DNA of 64,000 nucleotides from Arthrobacter sp. ISL-28 (GCF_018613875.1 NZ_JAGGPJ010000017.1:1-64000); one strand, 5' to 3'; shown: positions 34,406 to 42,941, counted from the first letter of the stretch. Notes: generated by a model from the sequence alone, not told the origin. A program made the numbers and translations.

Positions 34406-35104
34406 TTGCCATTTGTGGGCGCGCGAAACGCATGGCATGAGGCTGAGTTTTTCGAAGCGACGCCGAGCGCTCGCGGCCCGCACTGTCGAATCCGGTTGCT
34501 CGGAGGCTTTCGGGTTTCCGTGGGTTCGCGGGATATCCCGGATGGCGAGTGGCGTTTGCGTAAGGCCAAGGCCCGAGATCGAAAGGCTGGGTGATGTGGG
34601 CGACGAGGATCCGCGGCTCGGAAAGATATTCGAATTCCACTGCTGCATCGGTGAGTACCATCTGTATGGGGACGGGCTGTGCGAGACGGTCGAAGACTAA
34701 GCCCGCGACACGCTGGCGCTGGCCATTGGCCGAGGTGCCCGCCATGCTCAGGCGTTCGCTTGGCGCCTGCTAGGGGAATCACTCCTGTTGCAGGGCGCTG
34801 GGATGCGGCAGCGGGACGCCTGGAGCACAGCACGGAATTGTACGCTGACCTCGATGCCCGTTCCGGTGTGCTGCCCTGGCAGAGGCTCGGCGAGCTCGCG
34901 GTAATGCTAGGCGATAGCACCGCGGCGGCGGCGTACCTGCGTCACGGGATGGCGATCGCCGTGGTGTCGCCCTTGGCCCGGCACGTCTGGGGTCGGCTGT
35001 ATGCGACAGCGGCGTTGGACGCGCTGGAGCGCCGCGATCCGGTCGAGGCAGTCCGCATAGTCCAGTCCGCGGCGGCGGCCGCGGTGCGAGCCGGCGTCGA
35101 GTAG
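34406..35104 (+). pseudogene. SARP/BTAD-type transcriptional activator remnant
   Basis: The N-terminal piece has HCRIRLLGGFRVSVGSRDIP then DGEWRLRKAKARDRKAG and a stop at 34594. The usual SARP start is I-LGxFxVxxGxxxI...WRLRKAKxL, so the fit is good. Another frame later gives TPR/BTAD-like helices: ARDTLALAIGRGARHAQAFA, then after one more shift GRWDAAAGRLEHSTELYADL, LGDSTAAAAYLRHGMA and VEAVRIVQSAAAAAVRAG, ending TAG 35104. Middle parts are missing. At least two disruptions and a large deletion make it non-functional. Boundaries are approximate. Confidence 0.6.
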
Positions 35105-35117
35105 TAAAGCCGATGCG

Positions 35118-35417
35118 TTACACGGTCGCTACCCGGTCGAAATCAGCACCGCTCATGTGCTCGCACAGCGCCATGCAGGCATCGAAGTGGCTCATGAACT
35201 CCGGGTTCTGCTTCCACGCGTCCCGGGACGCCTCGTCGGTCCACTCCGCAAACGACACATAATGACCGGGGACACGTCGGTCACGAATGAGGTTCGCCAC
35301 CACGATCGACGGGTAGTTCGCCCGGGACCACTGAAGGAACTCCGTCCAGCGGTCTATAAACTCCTGATCGTTGCCCTGTTTCACCTGCCAGGTTCCTGAG
35401 GCATAGTGGTCTGCCAT
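35118..35417 (-). CDS. Antibiotic biosynthesis monooxygenase (ABM) domain protein
   Basis: 99 residues from ATG 35417 (MADHYASGTWQVKQGNDQEF), with AAGGAG nine bases upstream; a TTG three codons earlier is less likely. The compact alpha/beta ABM fold is indicated by TWQVKQGNDQEFIDRWTEFL, then FAEWTDEASRDAWKQNPEFM. The family includes quinone and polyketide monooxygenases and heme-degrading enzymes; many act in cofactor-free oxygen chemistry. A stress or detoxification role is possible. Confidence 0.8.
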   Translation of the reverse strand: MADHYASGTWQVKQGNDQEFIDRWTEFLQWSRANYPSIVVANLIRDRRVPGHYVSFAEWTDEASRDAWKQNPEFMSHFDACMALCEHMSGADFDRVATV

Positions 35418-35529
35418 TGGTGTCAACTCCTTTCAGATTTCAGGCTTTAACGGTAGGTCGAGCCCGTTCCCCAAGCGTTCCTTGATTCGCGTTGGCAGCA
35501 GGTGGGCGTGCCGACCCTGGTTTGTCTGT

Positions 35530-36249
35530 TCAGCCTTGGAGGGCGTCCACAGCCTTGGCCGCCGTCGTGATGCTGTCCCAGCCGCGCCGCCCGGCCGTCA
35601 CCGTTCTGCGGTCCAGGGCCACGCCATTATTCTGCAGGATGGCAACCAGGGTGGCGTTGACGACGTCGTCCCGAAGCTCGTTCAGCCAGGCACCGCGAAT
35701 GTTCGGCATCACCGGAACCCGTGAGCGGACGGTGACGAAGTGGCCGCCGACGAAGGCCGCAGCAATGCACACCGCTCCGGTCAGGACGAGCTTCACAATG
35801 TCGTCACGGCTGGTAGCAACAACGAACGCAGGCGGGGCGATGAGGGCCAGCATCAGGCCCAGCCGCAGGAACAGGACCTCCTTGGCGGATCCCAAGGCCC
35901 TTCGTCGCTGCGCAGTGGCGGCGAGATACGTGTCCCTGACCGTCTGCGCCTTGAGGCGCCACTGCCGCTGTGATCCCAGGTGAAGTTTGACCAAGGCACA
36001 TGCCGCGGCCAGTGCCTCAGGGTGCTCCGTCCTGAGGGCCTCCACCAAGGGATCCTTCTTATCGGCCCAGGAACTGGTCAGCCTGCGATCGATGGCTGCC
36101 GCGAGGTGGTCGAGGCCGAGGCGTGCTGCTGCGTCCGCGGTTTCCTCGGCCCGCTGTGCTGATGCGGGTGCTGTTGGCTGTGATGTGTCTCCGTCATGTC
36201 GGGCACCATAGCGTGGCGCCCCGTCGACGAGCTGATATTCGTTGCTCAT
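35530..36249 (-). CDS. Two-helix membrane protein of unknown function
   Basis: 239 residues from ATG 36249 (MSNEYQLVDGAPRYGARHDG). A long soluble helical part (about 25-130, including AIDRRLTSSWADKKDPLVEA) precedes two adjacent membrane helices (FLRLGLMLALIAPPAFVVA, LVLTGAVCIAAAFVGGHFV). A C-terminal soluble domain follows: IRGAWLNELRDDVVNATLVA, then LQNNGVALDRRT. Similar to SLATT-like or other small two-TM effectors in plan, though not clearly homologous. Neighbours are other small membrane proteins (36509-37200), same strand. No named family. Confidence 0.65.
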   Translation of the reverse strand: MSNEYQLVDGAPRYGARHDGDTSQPTAPASAQRAEETADAAARLGLDHLAAAIDRRLTSSWADKKDPLVEALRTEHPEALAAACALVKLHLGSQRQWRLKAQTVRDTYLAATAQRRRALGSAKEVLFLRLGLMLALIAPPAFVVATSRDDIVKLVLTGAVCIAAAFVGGHFVTVRSRVPVMPNIRGAWLNELRDDVVNATLVAILQNNGVALDRRTVTAGRRGWDSITTAAKAVDALQG

Positions 36250-36508
36250 TGTCTTCCCCATATCGAGGTCCGGCGGCTCTGCCGGTCCGCCAATCATTGT
36301 GCACGGTGCCGGGACGGCAGTCCGTTTTGTTACGGCTGTGCGTGGTTATGCGCAGTTCCTGCACCAGGGAGGTGACGTAGCAGGAGAACAGGCCGCCATG
36401 AAAATCATTCAGGCGCAGCACAAAGAGCAGGCAAAGCCTGCCTGGTGGACGTCCCGCGGAATGATTATGGGCATGACAAATCACACCCGGCACATGGCCG
36501 TAAGTGAC

Positions 36509-36691
36509 TTAGAAGCTCTCTTTTGCGAGGGCCTTGGTCTTCGGCGGCGTCGGTCGGCCGAGACGTTCATCGAGGGCGACGCGCAGCTTTGCGGCCGCTA
36601 CCTGAACCCGGTGATCCGCCGCGGCGCTCTTCTTGGGGGAGATGTGGCGGCCAGTGCGGACATTCTTGTGTTCCGGCGTACTGGTGCTCAC
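36509..36691 (-). CDS. Small basic protein coupled to 36688-37200
   Basis: 60 residues, rich in Lys, Arg and Ala: MSTSTPEHKNVRTGRHISPK, then VQVAAAKLRVALDERLGR and PTPPKTKALAKESF. Its start overlaps the stop of the upstream membrane protein by 4 bases (36688-36691), so it is translated by coupling. The centre could form one helix. No family recognised. The basic character contrasts with the acidic tail of its partner. Confidence 0.6.
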   Translation of the reverse strand: MSTSTPEHKNVRTGRHISPKKSAAADHRVQVAAAKLRVALDERLGRPTPPKTKALAKESF

Positions 36692-37200
36692 TTTCTACCC
36701 TCCTCGCTGTCGTCGCTGGTCGTTCCATTGTCGCCTATGTTGTCATCCGAGTCCATGAAGCCTGCGTCGTCGGCGGGCTCCAGCTCGTCGTCGCTGTCGT
36801 CCTCTCCGTTGACGGCCTGCCACGCAATGTCGAGCAGCTCGAGCTCTTCCGTCCGGGCCAGCTCACTCCGGGTAAGCACTGCCAGCGTGGCGAGGCCGAG
36901 CGCCTTCGTGTTCTTATCCTTGGCCAGTGCCTGATCCAGGGCCCACTGGGTCCGCTTCCACCATTCGGCCCTGCTGTCCGCATCGGTCTTCTGCTTCAGG
37001 GCATTCGTGTCAGCCTCACGGGCCAGGGCCAGGGCGTCGGCCGTGGTCCGCTGCCGGAGAGTGCTCCAGCCGATGAGCGCCGCGAGGATGGCACCAAGGA
37101 GTACAGCCAAGGGACCCAGGGCGGCAAGGACTTGCCACCATTCGGCCGCGCCGGTATCCACGATGTTATGGACGGGGCTGGGGGATGGGGTCGGATTCAC
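36688..37200 (-). CDS. Single-TM protein with acidic tail
   Basis: 170 residues: short Pro-rich start, one membrane helix (WQVLAALGPLAVLLGAILAA, about 21-41), then a long helical, charged region (KQKTDADSRAEWWKRTQWAL). The C-terminal tail is strongly acidic (EDDSDDELEPADDAGFMDSD). It is likely bitopic, with the helical part inside. Coupled to the 60-residue basic protein downstream. Function unknown; an interaction between the acidic tail and basic partner is possible. Confidence 0.65.
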   Translation of the reverse strand: MNPTPSPSPVHNIVDTGAAEWWQVLAALGPLAVLLGAILAALIGWSTLRQRTTADALALAREADTNALKQKTDADSRAEWWKRTQWALDQALAKDKNTKALGLATLAVLTRSELARTEELELLDIAWQAVNGEDDSDDELEPADDAGFMDSDDNIGDNGTTSDDSEEGRK

Positions 37201-37277
37201 TGGACCAGCTTAGGACGTGGCATAGATGTGTCCCGGCGTTTCGGGTTCCTGCTCGCCGCCCGTGCCATGATGGGCCC

Positions 37278-37790
37278 ATGAAGCGCGTGCTGCTGTCCGT
37301 CCCGCTTATTGTGATGCTCGCCTCCGGAACAGCAGGCTGCTCACACCCCAACGCGTGTCCGGCCATCGGGTGGAGCAACTCCGCCACCGTGATCCTCCAA
37401 GGCCCGGTGGAGACAGTGGGCTCCGTCGAATTCTGCGCAGACGGAACCTGCTCCGTACCGGCGCCGAAGCCGACCACCGCCCCGAAAGCGACGGTTAAGC
37501 CTGAAGCATCCTTCGTTCCCGGCCAGGCAAGTCCCGGTGCGCCTGCAGCACGAGGCACACCCGTTTCGACATCAAAATACGGCCCGTATTTGGGCCGGAA
37601 AGTTGACGACAGCACCTGGCAGTTCAACACCACCATGAGCGCACCGAAAAAGGCCACTGTACGCGCGATGTCCGCCAGCGGAGAGGTTCTTGCCGAACGG
37701 GACGTGGATCTGGCATGGACTCGCGTCGGAGGAAGTGAACAATGCGGCGGTCCGGCAACAGCCGGTCCGATCACCCTGTCACTTCGATAG
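37278..37790 (+). CDS. Lipoprotein of unknown function
   Basis: 170 residues: MKRVLLSVPLIVMLASGTAG with lipobox GTAGC (Cys21). The mature domain starts with paired Cys (NACPAIGW, VEFCADGTCSVPAP). A Pro/Ala/Lys linker follows, then YGPYLGRKVDDSTWQFNTTM and VRAMSASGEVLAERDVDLAW, a beta-rich immunoglobulin-like pattern. Surface anchored. It diverges from the small membrane pair with a 77-base gap. Confidence 0.7.
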   Translation: MKRVLLSVPLIVMLASGTAGCSHPNACPAIGWSNSATVILQGPVETVGSVEFCADGTCSVPAPKPTTAPKATVKPEASFVPGQASPGAPAARGTPVSTSKYGPYLGRKVDDSTWQFNTTMSAPKKATVRAMSASGEVLAERDVDLAWTRVGGSEQCGGPATAGPITLSLR

Positions 37791-38193
37791 CCGGCAAGAT
37801 CATCGCCTCCGGGGCAATCTCCGCGTGGGTGGAACTCGGCGCCCCTGCCCGGTAAGGGCATGCACGTCCGCACCGACACCGCGTACTAAACGGCATCGCT
37901 TATGGCGTGGCTCCTCAATCTATGTCTTCGTTTGTGTAGGTCCTTCTGTAGGACCATCCGCCGGGGCTGACCGAGACCCGCACGCAACTAGGGCGAAGCG
38001 GGCCGCTTTCTGCCTGCGGTATCACAGTCGTCACTCTATCGATAGGAACGGCGTGAAAAGGCGAACTCAACCAAGACGACTTTTCAGTGAGCACCCCGTC
38101 TTGGGATTCTGCCCGCGGGCGCATCGGATTCAAGGCGCGTTGACAGGCTGCGATGTGGCGCGTATTGCTGATCGCAGAGCAGGGAGGTTCCTC
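37791..38193. other. Intergenic stretch
   Basis: About 400 bases without a convincing gene. The open frame leading into the next gene has no start site of its own, and other frames show no motif. An AGGGAGG site just before 38194 belongs to the VOC gene. Confidence 0.5.
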
Positions 38194-38598
38194 ATGGCAA
38201 CGGTAAGCGTGCGCTACATCGTTGATGATGTCGATGCCGCAGTCAACTTCTACCGGGAACATCTGGCATTCACGCTAGTCATGCATCCCGCCCCGGCTTT
38301 TGCCATGCTCGACCGCGGCGATCTGAGGCTGCTGCTCAGCGCTCCGAGCGGCCAAGCCGGAGGAGGCCAGAGCATGCCCGACGGCACCAGTCCCGCGCCG
38401 GGCGGTTGGAATCGGTTCACGCTGGAGGTGTCCGACCTCGCGGCAACCGTGCGGACCCTCCGCGACGCAGGCGTGAAGTTCCGAAATGACACCGTGACAG
38501 GTGTGGGCGGAAAACAGGTACTGATCGAAGATCCCTCGGGCAATCCGATCGAACTATTCGAGCCGATTATTCCCGAGGCGCGGCTTGCCGCATCCTGA
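38194..38598 (+). CDS. VOC (glyoxalase/bleomycin-resistance) family protein
   Basis: 134 residues from ATG 38194 with AGGGAGG upstream. The beta-alpha-beta-beta-beta repeats are visible: VSVRYIVDDVDAAVNFYREH in the first half and NRFTLEVSDLAATVRTLRDA in the second. The usual end is VLIEDPSGNPIELFEP, with Glu as metal ligand. A His metal ligand in the first strand is replaced by Arg (VSVRYIV), so the metal site may be partial. Members are dioxygenases, isomerases or drug-binding proteins; the exact role cannot be given. Confidence 0.88.
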   Translation: MATVSVRYIVDDVDAAVNFYREHLAFTLVMHPAPAFAMLDRGDLRLLLSAPSGQAGGGQSMPDGTSPAPGGWNRFTLEVSDLAATVRTLRDAGVKFRNDTVTGVGGKQVLIEDPSGNPIELFEPIIPEARLAAS

Positions 38599-38715
38599 TT
38601 CCCAATGGCGGCGGGCCCCAGAACGGGCCCCGCGACGAGATTCTCAGCTCATGTGAACTGCACCGTCGAAAGGTGCTGCGGCACTTACCCAACCCCAGGC
38701 TTCACAGGGTGGGAA

Positions 38716-39495
38716 TCAACTGACGGCTGCATGGTCCCTTCTTTCGGCCCAGGACCAGTGCTCGCGCAACAATCCGGCGAGCCGTTTGGGTTCAATCCGG
38801 TGAGGGGGGTCGAAGTGGTGGCGCTCCTCGAAGACTTCGAGGCGGAAGTCCAGGAATGCCGTGGACAGGCGCTGAGCAATCTCGCCGTAGTCGTCCGGGT
38901 TGCTCAGGGCGCCGAGGGCGAAGAAGACCGGCCGGTCGAACTTGGCCAGCCGTCCGCGGTCCAGGTCGTATGTTTTGAAGGTCTCAAGGAAGGCCTTGAT
39001 CCCGGCCGGACGCTTGGCCATCCAAGGTGGCGGGGGACCCGGCGGCGGTGGCGGAAGCACGACGTCGGGCTTCACTCCCAGCCTCGTGAATGCAGGCATG
39101 AACTGCCGGGGAGGCAACGTCTCCAGCTGCTCGGACTTCTTCCAGAACTCGGCATGCGCAGGACTCCAGTCCCAGCTTCCGGCCCACGCGGGCTCAAGCA
39201 GGGCAAGGCTGAGCAGGCGTTCGGGGTGCTTGGCGGCAAAGGCCAGTGACACTGCCCCGCCGCCGGAATAACCGAGCAGATGAAACGCCTCCCAGCCGCG
39301 GACGTCGGCTTCGCGGAGAACGCCATCGATCTCCGTATCCAGGCTCCAACCTGGCGGTGGTTCGTCGCCGGCATAGAGTTCCAAGTCTTTGGCGACGGCC
39401 TGGATGTCCGGTCCAAAGGCCTCGATCAGCGTGTCGTAGGCAGGTTGGGCGGGGAGCACGCTCCCGGGAAGCAGGATGGCCCGGATTGGTCGCAT
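38716..39495 (-). CDS. Alpha/beta hydrolase
   Basis: 259 residues. The nucleophile elbow is GYSGGGAVSLAF (Ser about 76), after an oxyanion region RAILLPGSVLPAQPAYDTLI. The lid or middle is Pro-rich (LPPPPPGPPPPWMAKRP). The acidic residue may be in FFALGALSNPDDYG, and the His is in EERHHFDPPHRIEP. The set is complete for a serine hydrolase. Substrate unknown. It converges on the VOC gene and has its own promoter region at about 39500. Confidence 0.85.
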   Translation of the reverse strand: MRPIRAILLPGSVLPAQPAYDTLIEAFGPDIQAVAKDLELYAGDEPPPGWSLDTEIDGVLREADVRGWEAFHLLGYSGGGAVSLAFAAKHPERLLSLALLEPAWAGSWDWSPAHAEFWKKSEQLETLPPRQFMPAFTRLGVKPDVVLPPPPPGPPPPWMAKRPAGIKAFLETFKTYDLDRGRLAKFDRPVFFALGALSNPDDYGEIAQRLSTAFLDFRLEVFEERHHFDPPHRIEPKRLAGLLREHWSWAERRDHAAVS

Positions 39496-39675
39496 GGCAG
39501 AACCATACGCCCGCGCTGGCGCGGGCTACAGCCCGGCAAACACCCGCACCCTTATCCACCAAACGGCTCCCGGGAGTGCTATACATAGCTCAAGTTCAAC
39601 GCTGTTCCTGCGGCACCGCGAGGTTCCGCCGGAAGGGGCTATTCCGATCAACCGGGCGGCGCCCGGAGGCTGGGG

Positions 39676-40158
39676 GTGGAGGTGCCGATCTGGTGGGGGA
39701 ACGCCCCGAGCGCGCACCGGCGAAGCCTCCTCGTGCTGTCCGTCGCATTCTTGGCTTTCCTCACCGGCTGCACCGGACAATCTGGCGGAACCTGGCACGT
39801 CTTGTCAACCGCGGTGGGAGACAGCGCCTCGGCCATTGCCGCCGCCCGGCTTGCCCTTGGGCTGGACTCGGCCGGGAAACTGACGACCGCTGCCACGTCC
39901 ACCGCGCTCGATGACGCGCTTAGGGAGTTGCAGGCCAGCCGCGACACAGTGCTCCGGCTCACACCCAGCACTCCGGAGGACCGGGCGGTGCGGCAGGAAA
40001 CGCTCACCGTACTGGACACTTGCGCCGCCGGGCTGACGACCGCCCGGGACGCCGTGTTCAGCGGCAACGGAAGTCCTTCGCTCGCGGACGGTGACCGGGC
40101 CCTGAAATCCGGGGCGGACAGCCTGTCCCAGTTGAAGACAAAGGTGGACAGCAAGTGA
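39676..40158 (+). CDS. Lipoprotein, first gene of NRAMP-like operon
   Basis: 160 residues: MEVPIWWGNAPSAHRRSLLV, hydrophobic core, lipobox FLTGCTGQSG (Cys32). The mature part is helical: AVGDSASAIAAARLALGLDS, LDDALRELQASRDTVLRLTP and LTVLDTCAAGLTTARDAVFS, a three- or four-helix bundle with one Cys. Its stop overlaps the start of the transporter gene (40155-40158), so the two are coupled. It may be a surface partner of that transporter, for metal capture or assembly. No family recognised. Confidence 0.75.
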   Translation: MEVPIWWGNAPSAHRRSLLVLSVAFLAFLTGCTGQSGGTWHVLSTAVGDSASAIAAARLALGLDSAGKLTTAATSTALDDALRELQASRDTVLRLTPSTPEDRAVRQETLTVLDTCAAGLTTARDAVFSGNGSPSLADGDRALKSGADSLSQLKTKVDSK

Positions 40159-41384
40159 AGCGGGTGCTGGGTGTCGCGCTCGGGATCCTGACTGCGATCG
40201 GAGGGTTCGTGGACATCGGGGACCTGGTGACCAATGCCGTCGTCGGATCCCGCTTCGGGCTGTCCCTGGTGTGGGTGGTGGGCGTCGGCGTCCTCGGCAT
40301 TTGCCTGTTTGCCAACATGTCGGGCCGGGTGGCCGCTGCCTCCGGCCGGGCAACGTTTGAAGTGATCCGGGAGCGGCTCGGGCCGCGTGCAGGGCTGGTC
40401 AACCTGTCCGGGTCCTTCCTCATCAACCTGATGACGGTGACGGCGGAAATCGGCGGGATCGCCTTGGCGTTGCAGCTGGCCAGCAGCGTCCACTACCTGA
40501 TGTGGATCCCGGTGGCGGCGGTTGCCGTGTGGCTGGTCATCTGGCGGGTCAAATTCTCCATTATGGAAAACGTCACCGGGCTGCTCGGGCTGACCCTGAT
40601 CGTGTTCGCCGTGGCGCTCTTCCTGCTCAAACCGGACTGGGGCGCGCTGGCCGGGCAGGCGCTGGCGGCGGCCGTTCCGGCGGAGGAAACGGCCTCCTCG
40701 TACTGGTATTACGCCATCGCCCTGTTTGGCGCCGCCATGACACCATACGAAGTGTTCTTCTTCTCCTCCGGCGCAGTGGAGGAAGGCTGGTCCATCAAGG
40801 ACCTGATCCAGTCGCGGATCGACGTCCTGGTCGGGTTCCCACTGGGTGGGCTGTTGTCGGTGGCGATCGCCGGGTGCGCCGCCGTCGTGCTCCTGCCGGC
40901 CGGCATTGCCGTCACGTCGCTCTCCCAGATCATCCTTCCCGTCGCGGAGGGGGCAGGGAAAGTGGGCCTCGCGTTCGTGCTGGTGGGCCTCGTGGCCGCC
41001 ACCTTCGGGGCGGCCCTGGAAACCACCCTCTCCAGCGGCTACACGCTGGCGCAGTTCTTCGGCTGGTCCTGGGGCAAGTTCCGGCGCCCGGCTCAGGCCG
41101 CCCGCTTCCACCTCGCCATGATCATCTGCCTGCTGATCGGCATGGCGGTCCTGGCCACGGGGGTGGATCCCGTGCTCATCACCGAATACTCCGTGGTGTT
41201 CTCTGCGATCGCGCTTCCGCTGACGTACCTCCCCATCCTGATCGTCGCAAACGATCCTCAATACATGGGAGAACACGTCAACGGCCGGCCGGTCAACGTG
41301 CTCGGCATGGTCTATCTCGTCATCATTCTGGTGGCGTCCCTGGCTGCGATTCCTCTGATGATCGTGACAGGAGCCGGATCGTGA
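40155..41384 (+). CDS. NRAMP-like transporter with altered metal-site motifs
   Basis: 409 residues, about 11 membrane helices. It has the NRAMP layout (GGFVDIGDLVTNAVVGSRFG at the first helix; ENVTGLLGLTLIVFAVALFL in the fourth or fifth). The metal-site residues differ: the canonical DPGN of helix 1 is DIGD (Asp20, Asp23), and the MPH of helix 6 is MTPYE (195-199). The NRAMP Met ligand is thus missing or displaced, and an acidic residue is gained. Canonical NRAMPs carry Mn(II)/Fe(II) with protons; Mg-selective relatives also lose the Met. This one may move Mg(II) or another ion. Coupled to the lipoprotein before and to the PRC-barrel gene after it. Confidence 0.85.
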   Translation: MKRVLGVALGILTAIGGFVDIGDLVTNAVVGSRFGLSLVWVVGVGVLGICLFANMSGRVAAASGRATFEVIRERLGPRAGLVNLSGSFLINLMTVTAEIGGIALALQLASSVHYLMWIPVAAVAVWLVIWRVKFSIMENVTGLLGLTLIVFAVALFLLKPDWGALAGQALAAAVPAEETASSYWYYAIALFGAAMTPYEVFFFSSGAVEEGWSIKDLIQSRIDVLVGFPLGGLLSVAIAGCAAVVLLPAGIAVTSLSQIILPVAEGAGKVGLAFVLVGLVAATFGAALETTLSSGYTLAQFFGWSWGKFRRPAQAARFHLAMIICLLIGMAVLATGVDPVLITEYSVVFSAIALPLTYLPILIVANDPQYMGEHVNGRPVNVLGMVYLVIILVASLAAIPLMIVTGAGS

Positions 41385-41788
41385 AGACTTACCGTCCCCT
41401 GGCCCCGGTTCCCCCGATCGCCGGGCGAATCCTTGATGCCCAGCTTCACCTGCTGGACCGGCAGGTACTGGATAACGACGGCGTCCCTGTCACCACAGTG
41501 GACGACGTTGAACTCAGTGCGCCCGAGGAGGAAACAGTGATAGCACCGGGCACCCCGGCTCCGATCATCACAGCCCTGCTCACCGGGCCGGTGCTCGGCA
41601 CCCGGATCTTCGGCGGCAGGCCGCCGTCGTCCCGACTGGTCCGCATCCCGTGGAAGGACGTTGCCGACGTCGGAGTGGTGGTCCGGCTCGGCGTCAGCGG
41701 CGAGAACCTCGAGTCGGGCTGGGTGGAACGTTGGATCCGGGACAAGATCATCGCTCGCATCCCGGGTGGCCGCCATGATCCTCGGTGA
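41381..41788 (+). CDS. PRC-barrel domain protein A
   Basis: 135 residues from GTG 41381, overlapping the transporter stop (GTGA). The start has a PRC-barrel pattern: GRILDAQLHLLDRQVLDNDG then VPVTTVDDVELSAP. The second half is IPWKDVADVGVVVRLGVSGE and ERWIRDKIIARIPGG, again barrel-like. No signal peptide, so cytoplasmic. PRC barrels occur in ribosome maturation factors, photosynthetic reaction-centre subunits and stress proteins, often as regulators. Overlap with the next gene also suggests a stoichiometric complex. Confidence 0.75.
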   Translation: MKTYRPLAPVPPIAGRILDAQLHLLDRQVLDNDGVPVTTVDDVELSAPEEETVIAPGTPAPIITALLTGPVLGTRIFGGRPPSSRLVRIPWKDVADVGVVVRLGVSGENLESGWVERWIRDKIIARIPGGRHDPR

Positions 41789-42122
41789 CCTCCTGGGCAC
41801 TCCGGTGCATGACAGCGACGGCATCCGCCTGGGCCGGGTGGCCGATGCCCGCTTTACCCTCGACGGCGACCCGCAGCAACTGATGGCCGGAGCACGCCTG
41901 CTGGGGCTGGTAGTCAGTCCGCATAGCTGGTCCTCGTTCCTTGGTTACGAGCGCACCGGACTCACCCAGCCGTGGCCGCTTGCCTCGCTGCTCAGATGGC
42001 GGCACCGCGGATCATTCGTGGTGATGTGGGACGACATCGCAGTGATCGGCGAGGAATCCGTAAGGCTCAGGGACGGTTTCACAGCGTACAGCCCGGCCTT
42101 GGACGAAGCCGGGCAGCAGTGA
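41775..42122 (+). CDS. PRC-barrel domain protein B
   Basis: 115 residues: MILGDLLGTPVHDSDGIRLG, then VADARFTLDGDP, which matches the PRC-barrel consensus (LlG-xV-DsDG-rlGrV-D-rf) closely. The rest reads WPLASLLRWRHRGSFVVMWD and SVRLRDGFTAYSP. The start overlaps protein A by 14 bases. Together with A it seems to be a split or paired PRC unit serving the transporter. Its 3' end overlaps the convergent CDP-alcohol transferase gene by 111 bases. Confidence 0.75.
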   Translation: MILGDLLGTPVHDSDGIRLGRVADARFTLDGDPQQLMAGARLLGLVVSPHSWSSFLGYERTGLTQPWPLASLLRWRHRGSFVVMWDDIAVIGEESVRLRDGFTAYSPALDEAGQQ

Positions 42123-42941
42123 CGCCGCCGGGCGGCCGTAATCCTGGCAGTCCTCCGGTGGGGTGAGGACTGTGGACTCAGGGGATAGGGCCGGCGGCGG
42201 CACGGCTGTGGGTTTGGCCCAGCTTGGGTGGCCGGTGTGATGTTGCCGCTCCAGTTGGACGACGTCACGGGCGAAGGAGAATACGAGCAGCAGGAGAGCC
42301 AAGGCGGGAGCGGCGGCGGCAACAGCAGGAGCCATGCCAGGGGTCAGTGCAAGGAGCAGCGCGAACGGCTGGTAGGCCCCGATTGCCTTACGCGCTGCGT
42401 TCGCGGGGAGAGGGCCACGAAGGTGGAGCCGGATGTGTCCGCTAGCCACAAAGACGTAGTAGAGGGCTCCGATGCAGAGGGTCCAAGGCCCAATGGCGGC
42501 CGCGGTTGCACAGGACAGAACGAGCACCAAGGCGGCATCGGTGGCGGTATCAAAGCGTGCTCCCGCAACCGACGCCGTGCCGGTGCGGCGGGCCACTGGA
42601 CCGTCGACGGCGTCGAGAAGGAAAGCAGCTGCGCCCACTATGACGACGAGAGGGTCAGCAGGTCCCGCCACGAACAGCCCGGGCACTGCCAACACGGCGC
42701 AGAGCGCCACCAGGACGGCCCGCAGCAAGGTGATCCGGTCCGCGGATGTGGAGAAGCGAGGAGAGCGGTGAACGATGGAAGCGGCGGCGTGTCCGATGAC
42801 CATCGCGCCAGCACCCAGCCCGATGGCTTGAAGTCCGACGCCGGGGGAGTGCAGGATTGTGAGCCCGATAGCTCCGGCACCATATGCCGCGACGGCGACC
42901 ATCGCGTCTGACAGTGCTCGCCCTGCCGTCCTGCTTTCCAT
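42012..42941 (-). CDS. CDP-alcohol phosphatidyltransferase family protein
   Basis: 309 residues from ATG 42941 (MESRTAGRALSDAMVAVAAY), with GAGGTGG ahead; the frame is open upstream but lacks a start site there. The catalytic motif DGPVAR...G...D...D is exact (Asp113, Gly114, Ala117, Arg118, Gly127, Asp131, Asp135). Several membrane helices surround it. It joins a CDP-alcohol and an acceptor alcohol to make a phospholipid or polar head. The last 60 residues (from about PPALSPES) are hydrophilic and lie over the PRC gene on the other strand. The natural stop may have been lost, or the tail is genuine. Confidence 0.85.
   Translation of the reverse strand: MESRTAGRALSDAMVAVAAYGAGAIGLTILHSPGVGLQAIGLGAGAMVIGHAAASIVHRSPRFSTSADRITLLRAVLVALCAVLAVPGLFVAGPADPLVVIVGAAAFLLDAVDGPVARRTGTASVAGARFDTATDAALVLVLSCATAAAIGPWTLCIGALYYVFVASGHIRLHLRGPLPANAARKAIGAYQPFALLLALTPGMAPAVAAAAPALALLLLVFSFARDVVQLERQHHTGHPSWAKPTAVPPPALSPESTVLTPPEDCQDYGRPAASLLPGFVQGRAVRCETVPEPYGFLADHCDVVPHHHE

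Noticed and set aside
39648..41276. 542-residue open frame antisense to the NRAMP-like operon
   Set aside because: Low-complexity His/Gly/Arg-rich composition typical of a shadow frame in high-GC DNA; the sense genes have clear membrane and PRC features.
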